Positions 18,028-25,321 of a DNA stretch of 64,000 nt are shown piece by piece (position 1 is the first letter of the stretch; the number at the start of each line of letters is the position of its first letter). Location of the stretch: contig DATNFU010000028.1 in assembly GCA_035606235.1 (NCBI GenBank), positions 48,303 through 112,302 of the forward strand. The letters are read 5' to 3'. The stretch comes from 66-474 sp035606235. GTDB lineage: Bacteria > Pseudomonadota > Gammaproteobacteria > Xanthomonadales > Rhodanobacteraceae. The notes below the pieces were generated by a model. That model was given only the letters and a program-made list of their open reading frames with translations, was not told the DNA's origin and did not search any database. A program made the translations under genes and the position numbers.

Positions 18028-18702
18028 ATGCGCGAGCTGCACTTCAAGCGTTACCTGCTGACCGGGCTGATCGCGTTCATCCCGGTGTGGATTACCTGGG
18101 TGGTCTTCAAGTTCGTGTTCACCCTGCTCGCCGGTGTCGGCGCGCCGGTGATCACCGCGATCATCGACCTGATCGGCGTCGCCTCGCCGCGCGCGGCGGA
18201 AGTATTGCACCGCGATTGGCTGATCTCGATCTGCGCCTTTGTGCTGACGCTGATCGGGTTGTATCTGCTGGGCGTGCTTTCCAACTTCGTGGTCGGGCGG
18301 CGCGTGCTGGTGTGGTTCGACGGATGGCTGGAGCGCATTCCACTGGTGCACTCGGTTTATGGCGGCGTCAAGAAGCTGATGACGCTGATGCGCAACAAGC
18401 CGGGCGGCACGCAACGCGTGGTGCTGATCGGCTTTCCCTCGCCAGAGATGAAATCGGTGGGATTCGTCACCCGGGTGTTCATTGACGCGAGCGGGCGCGA
18501 GATCGCCGCGGTCTACGTGCCGACCACGCCCAACCCGACCGGCGGCTACCTGGAACTGGTGCCGACCGACGAACTGGTCGCCACCGACTGGAGCGTCGAT
18601 CAGGGCATGGCGTTTCTGCTGTCCGGTGGCGCGGTGGCACCGGATGTACTGCCTGCGGTGGTGCCGAGACGGGTGGTGGATTCAGACACCACGATCGTTT
18701 GA
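18028..18702 (+). CDS. DUF502 family membrane protein
   Basis: A 224-residue inner-membrane protein. Two N-terminal TM helices are present (YLLTGLIAFIPVWITWVVFKF near residues 8-30 and LISICAFVLTLIGLYLLGVL near 64-84), followed by a soluble domain with the family hallmarks IPLVHSVYGGVKKL and VYVPTTPNPTGGYL. Function is unknown, although homologues are widespread and sometimes linked to envelope traffic. It is divergent from the ECF sigma factor gene. Confidence 0.9.
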   Translation: MRELHFKRYLLTGLIAFIPVWITWVVFKFVFTLLAGVGAPVITAIIDLIGVASPRAAEVLHRDWLISICAFVLTLIGLYLLGVLSNFVVGRRVLVWFDGWLERIPLVHSVYGGVKKLMTLMRNKPGGTQRVVLIGFPSPEMKSVGFVTRVFIDASGREIAAVYVPTTPNPTGGYLELVPTDELVATDWSVDQGMAFLLSGGAVAPDVLPAVVPRRVVDSDTTIV

Positions 18703-18943
18703 GCGTCACTGTACTGGCTAGTTGCCCCGCAACCCGCTACACTGCCCGCAGTTTGACGCGTCGTACTCCGAACTTCCCTGGTGGATCGCCGCTGCCGCAG
18801 TGCTGAAAAGCCTGCCAGCGCAGGCCCCTCACCACTCGATTCCGTCGCGCACACCCGGCTCACCGCAATCGCGGTGGTCGCACTGTTGCACCTACTCGAG
18901 CGCGGTTTTTGGGAACGCTCCGGGTTACTCAGGAGTTGTTTTC

Positions 18944-20320
18944 ATGACGTTCGAATCGCTCGGGCTTGCGCCCGCGTTGCTGCGTGCTCTGTCCGAACAG
19001 GGCCATACCACCCCCACCCCGATCCAGGCCGCGGCCATTCCGCTGGTGCTGGAAGGCCACGACCTGCTCGGCGGCGCACAAACCGGCACCGGCAAGACCG
19101 CGGCCTTCGCGCTGCCGCTGCTGCAGAAGCTCGGTCTGGATGCCGAGTCGGCTCAGCGTAACCAGACCCGCCGCCCGCGCGCGCTGGTGCTGGTACCGAC
19201 CCGTGAGCTCGCCGCGCAAGTGCACGAAAGCTTCCGCAACTACGGCAAGCATCTGCGCGTGCGCACCTGCGCGGTGTTCGGCGGCGTCGGCATGGGGGGC
19301 CAGATACAAACCTTGCGCCGCGGCATGGACATCATCGTGGCCACACCTGGCCGCCTGATCGATCACATGCAGCGCCGCAACGTCGACCTGTCCGGCATCG
19401 AGATGCTGGTGCTGGACGAGGCCGATCGCATGCTCGACATGGGCTTCATGCCGGCGTTGAAGCAGATCCTGGCCACGTTGCCGCGCAACCGGCAGACATT
19501 GTTGTTCTCGGCCACCATCGCCCCGGAAATCAAGCAGCTCGCCGCGCAGTTCATGCGCGAGCCCAAGTCCGTGCAGATGGCCAAACCCAATACGGTCGCG
19601 GTCGGCGTCACTCATCGCGTGCATCCGGTGGATGGCGACAAGAAACGCGACCTGCTGCTGCATCTGCTGGCCGCCGACAGCCGTCGCCAGACGCTGGTGT
19701 TCGCGCGCACCAAGCACGGTTCCGACAAGCTGTGCAAACACCTGGAGCAGCATGGCTTCCGCGTCGCCGCGATCCACGGCAACAAGAGCCAGGGCCAGCG
19801 CACCCGCGCACTGGCCGATTTCAAGAACGGCCGCGTGACCGTGCTGGTCGCCACCGATATCGCCGCGCGTGGCCTGGACATCGAGCAACTGCCGGTAGTG
19901 GTGAATTACGACCTGCCGATGGTCGCGCAGGATTACGTACATCGCATCGGCCGCACCGGCCGCGCCGGCGCGGAAGGCCTGGCACTCTCGCTGGTCGCTC
20001 GCGAGGAAGAAGGCTTGCTGCGCGACATCCGCCGCGTGCTGACGCAGGATCTGGTGATCCAGCCGGTGGCGGAATTCGCGCCGGCGTGGAGCTTGCGTCC
20101 GGATGGTCCGGCGATCCCGCAACGCCGTCCGAACTCCAACGCATCGAAGCAGCAGCGTCGCCCGCAGCAGGGTTACGGCAAGCCGCGTCAGGGCGAGGCC
20201 AAGCAGGCGGCACCGCACGCCCATGCAAGGCGGCCACACCCGGCGCGCAGTACCACCGAACACGCAGCCGGCAACAACAAGCGGCGTTCCTGGCGCGGGG
20301 ACAGTGCCCGCAAGGCGTAA
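18944..20320 (+). CDS. rhlE: DEAD-box RNA helicase RhlE
   Basis: A 458-residue ATP-dependent RNA helicase of the RhlE group, active in ribosome assembly and RNA turnover. The Q motif, motif I (AQTGTGKT, about 46-53), PTRELA, DEAD (Asp158), SAT and HRIGRTGR are all present. The C-terminal tail from about residue 385 is basic, Gln/Arg/His-rich and low in complexity, and probably binds RNA. The frame is open upstream to 18722, but AGGAG at 18931-18935 and the conserved MTFESLGL start fix the start at 18944. Confidence 0.95.
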   Translation: MTFESLGLAPALLRALSEQGHTTPTPIQAAAIPLVLEGHDLLGGAQTGTGKTAAFALPLLQKLGLDAESAQRNQTRRPRALVLVPTRELAAQVHESFRNYGKHLRVRTCAVFGGVGMGGQIQTLRRGMDIIVATPGRLIDHMQRRNVDLSGIEMLVLDEADRMLDMGFMPALKQILATLPRNRQTLLFSATIAPEIKQLAAQFMREPKSVQMAKPNTVAVGVTHRVHPVDGDKKRDLLLHLLAADSRRQTLVFARTKHGSDKLCKHLEQHGFRVAAIHGNKSQGQRTRALADFKNGRVTVLVATDIAARGLDIEQLPVVVNYDLPMVAQDYVHRIGRTGRAGAEGLALSLVAREEEGLLRDIRRVLTQDLVIQPVAEFAPAWSLRPDGPAIPQRRPNSNASKQQRRPQQGYGKPRQGEAKQAAPHAHARRPHPARSTTEHAAGNNKRRSWRGDSARKA

Positions 20321-20339
20321 TTGTCCGCAAAGCAGAACA

Positions 20340-20367
20340 AGAACGGCGACCTCATGGTCGCCGTTCT
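20340..20367. terminator. Rho-independent terminator between convergent rhlE and metallo-hydrolase
   Basis: A perfect 12-bp stem (agaacggcgacc with ggtcgccgttct) and tcat loop is followed by ctttac. It ends three bases before the stop of the convergent gene. The 11-mer ttgtccgcaaa at 20321-20331, just before it, equals the terminal repeat of the element at 4581. Confidence 0.8.
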
Positions 20368-20369
20368 CT

Positions 20370-21755
20370 TTACACCGGGGCGCGCATACCCGGCATCGCG
20401 AGCTTGACTTCGCATCCCCACTTGCCGTGCAGCGTGGATGCCAGCGATGCGCGGCCCGGATCCTCGCCGTGCACCAGCCACACCGGCGGATGGCCCGCAA
20501 TTGCACCGTACCATTCGCTCAAGCCGTCGCGATCGGCGTGCGCGGACAATCCACCGACCGTGTGCATATGCGCGCGCACGGGGATCTCATCGCCGAACAG
20601 ATGCACGCTCTTCGCGCCCTGCACCAGCCGCCTCCCGAGCGTGCCCTGCGCCTGGTAGCCGACGAACACGATGTGCGCGGCGGGATTCGCCAGGTTGTGG
20701 CGAAGATGATGTCGGATGCGGCCACCCTCGCACATGCCCGACCCGGCGATGATCACCGCGCTGCTCCGGATCTCGTTTATTTTTCGCGAGTCATCGCTGC
20801 TGGCGGTGAAAGTGAGGTTGGGCAGGCGCAATGGATGCGGCCGCGTCGACCACAATTGCTTCGCTTCGGCGTCGAACAGGTCTTCGTGGCGATCGTAGGC
20901 GGCGGTGACCTTGCTCGCCATCGGACTGTCCAGAAACATCTTGTAGTGGCCCAAGTCCCATTCGTCGAAATGCTCGGCGAAGAAGTACAACAGTTCCTGC
21001 GTGCGCCCGACCGCGAACGCGGGAATCACTACATTGCCGCCGTCCTTGTGCGCAGCGGCGAAGATCGCAGCGAGTTCGGCAATCGTGTCCTCGCGGGTCT
21101 TGTGCAGGCGATCGCCGTAAGTGGATTCCATGATGACCAGATCGGCCGCGGGCACCGGCTGTGGATCGCACAGGATCGGCGTTCCGGTCGGGCCGAGGTC
21201 GCCGGAGAACACCAACTTGCGGGTGTTGCCGCTTTCATCGGCCGCGAGTTCGACAGTGGCGGAACCAAGGATGTGCCCCGCATCGCGCAACGTGACGCGC
21301 ACGCCCGGAAGGATCTCGCGCGCTTCGCCATAGGCGAGCGGCTGCATCAGCTTGACCGCCGCATCCACGTCATCCTGCGTGTACAGCGGCGGAAGAATCG
21401 GTTGCCCCGGCTGCGGATGGCGCGCGGCATCGCGCGCATCCATCTGCGCGATGTGCGCGCAATCGGCCAGCAGGATGGTGGCGAGATCAATGGTCGCCGC
21501 GTGCGTGTAAATCGGCCCGGTGAACCCGCGCTTCACCAGCAGCGGCACGCGGCCGCTGTGGTCTATATGGGCGTGGCTCAGCACCAGCACGTCAACGCTT
21601 TTCGGGTCGAACGGAAATTCCGCCGCGTTGCGTTGAGCATCCTTGGCGTTGCCCTGCACCATGCCGCAGTCCAGCAGGATTTGCTTCCCGCCGACGATCA
21701 CCAGATGGCATGAACCGGTGACCTCACCGGCCGCACCGTGGAACTCGATTTCCAT
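20370..21755 (-). CDS. MBL-fold/beta-CASP metallo-hydrolase (RNA exonuclease-like)
   Basis: A 461-residue protein of the metallo-beta-lactamase plus beta-CASP family, which includes RNase J and CPSF73-like RNA nucleases. Zinc ligands are in LSHAHIDHSG. The metal-binding Asp is in LVFSGDLG. The beta-CASP and C-terminal motifs are MESTYGDR, IAGSGMCEGGRIRHHL and TVGGLSAHADRDGL. ATG at 21755 (MEIEFHGAAGEVTGSC) matches the family start better than an upstream ATG at 21785. Probably an RNA-processing nuclease; the substrate is unknown. Confidence 0.92.
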   Translation of the reverse strand: MEIEFHGAAGEVTGSCHLVIVGGKQILLDCGMVQGNAKDAQRNAAEFPFDPKSVDVLVLSHAHIDHSGRVPLLVKRGFTGPIYTHAATIDLATILLADCAHIAQMDARDAARHPQPGQPILPPLYTQDDVDAAVKLMQPLAYGEAREILPGVRVTLRDAGHILGSATVELAADESGNTRKLVFSGDLGPTGTPILCDPQPVPAADLVIMESTYGDRLHKTREDTIAELAAIFAAAHKDGGNVVIPAFAVGRTQELLYFFAEHFDEWDLGHYKMFLDSPMASKVTAAYDRHEDLFDAEAKQLWSTRPHPLRLPNLTFTASSDDSRKINEIRSSAVIIAGSGMCEGGRIRHHLRHNLANPAAHIVFVGYQAQGTLGRRLVQGAKSVHLFGDEIPVRAHMHTVGGLSAHADRDGLSEWYGAIAGHPPVWLVHGEDPGRASLASTLHGKWGCEVKLAMPGMRAPV

Positions 21756-21792
21756 CGCGCGCTCCCAAGTCTTGGCAGCGCGCATTATGCAG

Positions 21793-21844
21793 CGCCGTGG
21801 CGGTGTGTGCCGCCACGGCGTGCTCTTCCCTGTCCTGGTTCGCG
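21793..21844. repeat. Strong hairpin plus conserved repeat tail (copy C)
   Basis: A perfect 11-bp stem (21793-21803 with 21810-21820, loop tgtgtg) is followed by ttccctgtcctggttcgcg, the reverse of the tail found at 219-235. It lies just past the stop of the exported-protein gene and may serve as its transcript end, though no T-run follows. Confidence 0.6.
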
Positions 21845-21845
21845 A

Positions 21846-22667
21846 TCAATCGCCGTAAAAGCGGACGCCGAAGATCAGCGAGGCATCCAGCGCCAGTCGC
21901 ATGTTGCCGTGCACATTCAGTCGAACTGTGATCGGCTGCTTGAAGAACTTGTTGACGATGCTGTCCGGCAAGCCGTAGTCCTGGCTGAGCGAAGACTTGC
22001 TGATCGCACCAGCCAGGCAAGTGCGGCTTTCGACCTGGTTGCGGCTCTCGTCGGCGCCGGCTTGCAGTGTCTTGGCTTCAAATCTGGAGGGGCCGATGGA
22101 GACCGTCAACTTGCCGTTGAACGGCAGCCCGGTGTTCGGATCTATCAGCGACGGGTCGTTCAAAAGCTGGTTTTCGATGGTGGCGGTCTCGCCGAAGAAA
22201 ATCTGCGCGTCGGCGGCGGAGGCACCTTCATTGAGGAAATCCCAGCTTTCGAAAGTGGTCGAGTGGAAACACAACAAATCGTTGGTGCTCTTCGCCGGCA
22301 AGGTGATGCGGCCAAGGTCGTTGAAGTCGAAACTGGTCGAGGCGGGTTGCGGATTCACCGTCACGCAGCGATCGTCCGGCCCCAGGCCGGTCACGCTCGA
22401 GCAATCTTCCTGCGCGATCACCTGTCCGGTTTGCACCACGCCTTCATAGATCACCTTGCTTCCGAACGAATCGGCATCGCCGACGTCGGCATTGGAAACC
22501 AGCGGCAACATCGCCGTGGGCTGGACCAGGCGATGCGACAAGAGCGTGCGAGATTTCGGAAGCAGGTCTGGGTTATGGGCGCGTGGATCCTGCGGTGCAG
22601 CCCCCAATGCAGCTCCGACCCATGCCAGGCACAGCAGAGCGGCCGCGAGTTTCGTCTTTGAATACAT
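21846..22667 (-). CDS. Exported protein of unknown function
   Basis: A 273-residue protein with a clear signal peptide (KTKLAAALLCLAWVGAALGAAP). I do not recognise the family. The mature part has four Cys residues (in QEDCSSV, DDRCVTV, LLCFHS and RTCLAG), which could form two disulfides in the periplasm. It is rich in beta-type segments, and ends in LALDASLIFGVRFYGD with an aromatic residue near the C-terminus. ATG at 22667 fits the signal peptide; an upstream in-frame start at 23015 is much less likely. It is divergent from the M13 peptidase gene. Confidence 0.75.
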   Translation of the reverse strand: MYSKTKLAAALLCLAWVGAALGAAPQDPRAHNPDLLPKSRTLLSHRLVQPTAMLPLVSNADVGDADSFGSKVIYEGVVQTGQVIAQEDCSSVTGLGPDDRCVTVNPQPASTSFDFNDLGRITLPAKSTNDLLCFHSTTFESWDFLNEGASAADAQIFFGETATIENQLLNDPSLIDPNTGLPFNGKLTVSIGPSRFEAKTLQAGADESRNQVESRTCLAGAISKSSLSQDYGLPDSIVNKFFKQPITVRLNVHGNMRLALDASLIFGVRFYGD

Positions 22668-23026
22668 GTTTCTCTCCCTTCGGATGGATGACAAAGCCAG
22701 CCGCCCCCTTCGGTGCGTCTGCCCGTGAACACATAAACGTAAAATCCGGAACAAATGCGACATCGGTAGACAGGCGTGCCAGTAACCGCCCGGGGTGCTG
22801 GGTGCCGGCCCGGCCATCAAAGCTGCCGTCCATGGCCGAGAGCTCCGTGGTCGCTCGGCCGAGCACGCGATGCCATTCAACGCATCGCGTAAACGCTCGG
22901 CCTCGCCCCTTACCTTCGACACTGTAAGATCGACGACTGCCTGCCTAGGCTGGGCAAGTTTGACCCGATTCCGGATCGTGGCGTGTCCATGTTCTGCCCA
23001 TCTTCTGTCCATCACCGAGGAACCCC
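22668..23026. other. Divergent spacer between exported-protein and M13 peptidase genes
   Basis: 359 bases with no credible gene. It must hold the promoters of both flanking genes. It carries agctgccgtccatggcc (22821-22837, also at 14686). The only AT-rich patch is around 22730-22760. No confident -35/-10 pair was identified. Confidence 0.5.
22821..22837. repeat. 17-bp motif shared with 14686-14702
   Basis: Exact second copy of agctgccgtccatggcc, 190 bases before the M13 peptidase start. Confidence 0.45.
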
Positions 23027-25075
23027 ATGAACAAGCAACTGTTCAAGCCGATCGCGCTGGCCGTGGCACTGGCGCTCGGCATCGGCACGGCCTGCGCGGC
23101 CGACAATTTCGACATGAGTGAACTCTCCAGCACCACCAGCCCGTGCAACGACTTCAACAGCTATGTCAACGCCAAGTGGGTCGCGGCCAATCCGATCCCG
23201 GCCGATCAGACCCGCTGGGGCGCGTTCAACGTGCTGGCCGAGAAGAGCCGCAGTGAACAGCACGACATCCTTGAAAATGCCGCCAAGAACGCAGGCAAGG
23301 CCAAGCCCGGGTCGATCGAACAGAAGCTGGGCTTTTTCTACGCCTCCGGCATGAATGACGCCGCCATCGACAAGGCCGGCTTCGATCCGATCAAACCCAA
23401 GCTCGCGCAGATCGCCGCTCTCAAGAATGGCGCCGATGTGGCGAATTTCCTTGACGCAAGTTTCGACGAGGGCATGCCGTATCTGTTCGCGTTCGGTTCG
23501 GGCGCCGATTTCAAGGACGCCACCAATCAGATCGGCTATGCGTTCCAGGATGGCCTCGGCCTGCCGACGCGCGATTACTACCTCGATCCGAAATACAAGG
23601 ATCTGCGCACGGCCTACGTCGCCTACATCGCCAAGTCGCTGCAATTGACCGGCGCAACCGCGGCCGACGCCAAGGCTCAGGCCGATCAGGTGCTGGCGTT
23701 CGAAACCGAACTTGCCAAGGCATCGTTGTCGCCGACCGAACTGCGCGACCTCGACAACGAGTACCACTTCGTCAGCGTTGCCGAGGCGGACAAGGTCACC
23801 CCGCATTTCAGCTGGGACAAGTTCTTCCAGTTGCAGGGCGTGAATGCCGGCAAGGGCTTCTCGTTGTCGCAACCCAAGTTCTTCGCCGAGATGGACAAAT
23901 TGCTGGCGACTGCGCCGATCGCGCAATGGCAGGCTTATCTGCGCTTCCACACCATTGACGCCACCGCGCCGCTGCTGAGTGATGCGTTCCAGACCAACCA
24001 CTTCGATTTCCACGACAAGACGCTCGGTGGACAGCCGCAGCAGAAGCCGCGCTGGAAGCGCGTGCTGGGCGAGGTCAACGAAGGCATGGGCATGGGCCTG
24101 GGCCAGCTTTACGTCGCCAAGTATTTCCCGCCGCAATCCAAGGCGCGCGCGGAGCAACTGGTCAGCAACATCCGCGACGCGCTGCGCAACCGCATCGAGA
24201 ATCTCGATTGGATGAGCCCGGAAACCAAGGCCAAAGCCATCGAGAAGTGGAAGCTGTTCCTGCCCAAGATCGGTTATCCGGATGCGGGCGAGTGGCGCGA
24301 CTGGAGCGGGCTGACCATCGTCCCGGACAACTATTTCGTCAACGCCGCGTCCGCGGCGAAGTACAACTATCACTATGACATCGGCAAGATCGGCAAGAAG
24401 ACCGACCGCAAGGAATGGGGCATGACGCCGCAAACCGTCAACGCCTACTACGACCCGAGCACCAATACCATCAATTTCCCGGCCGCGATCCTGCAACCGC
24501 CGTTCTTCTTCGCCAATGGCGATGACGCGCTCAACTACGGCGGCATCGGCGCGGTGATCGGTCATGAATCCAGCCACGGCTTCGACGACCAGGGCAGCCA
24601 GTTCGACGGCAACGGCAATCGCGAAAACTGGTGGACCAAGCAGGACCAGAGCCAGTTCAGTGCGCGCACCGGCAAGCTGGTGCAGCAGTTCAACGGCTAT
24701 TCGCCGATTGCCGACAAGCCGGACCTGCACGTCAATGGCAAGCTGACCCTGGGCGAGAACATCGCGGACCTGGGCGGCCTCAACATCGCCTACGACGCGC
24801 TGCAAACGGCGATGAAGCAGAACCCGAAGGAAGCCAGCGAGAAAATCGGTGGCATGAGCGAGGATCAGCGCTTCTTCCTGAACTGGGCGCGGGTGTGGCG
24901 CGGCGATTCGCGCGAAAAAACCGCTGAGCTGATGCTCAATGTGGATCCGCATTCGCCCGCCAAGATCCGCGCGATCGGCGCGCCATCGGATATGCCGCAG
25001 TTCGCGAAAGCGTTTCAGTGCAAGGCCGGCGACAAGATGGTGCGCAGTGGCGACAAGCAGGTGAAGATCTGGTAA
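23027..25075 (+). CDS. Exported M13-family zinc metallopeptidase (neprilysin/PepO-like)
   Basis: A 682-residue endopeptidase with a signal peptide (KQLFKPIALAVALALGIGTACAAD). The M13 N-terminal helical domain starts near MSELSSTTSPCNDFNSYVN. The substrate motif NAYYDP, zinc site HESSH (His513, His517) with the third ligand Glu577 in GENIADLGGL, and the C-terminal W are all present. M13 enzymes cut oligopeptides of limited size, and this one is probably periplasmic. The gene stands alone and is followed by repeats and a strong terminator. Confidence 0.95.
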   Translation: MNKQLFKPIALAVALALGIGTACAADNFDMSELSSTTSPCNDFNSYVNAKWVAANPIPADQTRWGAFNVLAEKSRSEQHDILENAAKNAGKAKPGSIEQKLGFFYASGMNDAAIDKAGFDPIKPKLAQIAALKNGADVANFLDASFDEGMPYLFAFGSGADFKDATNQIGYAFQDGLGLPTRDYYLDPKYKDLRTAYVAYIAKSLQLTGATAADAKAQADQVLAFETELAKASLSPTELRDLDNEYHFVSVAEADKVTPHFSWDKFFQLQGVNAGKGFSLSQPKFFAEMDKLLATAPIAQWQAYLRFHTIDATAPLLSDAFQTNHFDFHDKTLGGQPQQKPRWKRVLGEVNEGMGMGLGQLYVAKYFPPQSKARAEQLVSNIRDALRNRIENLDWMSPETKAKAIEKWKLFLPKIGYPDAGEWRDWSGLTIVPDNYFVNAASAAKYNYHYDIGKIGKKTDRKEWGMTPQTVNAYYDPSTNTINFPAAILQPPFFFANGDDALNYGGIGAVIGHESSHGFDDQGSQFDGNGNRENWWTKQDQSQFSARTGKLVQQFNGYSPIADKPDLHVNGKLTLGENIADLGGLNIAYDALQTAMKQNPKEASEKIGGMSEDQRFFLNWARVWRGDSREKTAELMLNVDPHSPAKIRAIGAPSDMPQFAKAFQCKAGDKMVRSGDKQVKIW

Positions 25076-25087
25076 GAACACCGTCGT

Positions 25088-25191
25088 GATTCCGGGACCG
25101 TTCCCGCGTGCGCGGGAGCGGAACCCGGAATCCATTTTGGTCTTGTTTTGGTTGCATGAAAATCAAGCTGGATTCCGGCCTGGGCCGGAAT
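25088..25191. repeat. Long hairpin and gattccgg palindrome pair
   Basis: Bases 25088-25132 fold into an almost continuous stem of about 20 pairs (gattccggg with cccggaatc outside, ccgttcccgcg with cgcgggagcgg inside). A second stem, attccggcc/ggccggaat, lies at 25172-25191 and is followed by gacga. The intervening tccattttggt also occurs at 47708-47718. Confidence 0.7.
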
Positions 25192-25220
25192 GACGAATGA
25201 GGTTTTCAACACGCCCAAAC

Positions 25221-25249
25221 GCCGCGCCTCGTGCGCGGCGCTTTTTTTG
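25221..25249 (+). terminator. Rho-independent terminator after the M13 peptidase gene
   Basis: A gccgcgc/gcgcggc stem (25221-25227 with 25233-25239) is followed by gc and seven Ts. Confidence 0.85.
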
Positions 25250-25321
25250 CGGGTCACCGGCGCTAGGCGCGAAAGGCAAAGCGGACGATAATTCGCGATT
25301 CCTCTCGCGCGACATCGCCAC

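Noticed and set aside
20103..21713. Plus-strand open frame of 536 codons opposite the beta-CASP hydrolase
   Set aside because: It starts inside rhlE in another frame, crosses the terminator at 20340 and mirrors an intact gene.
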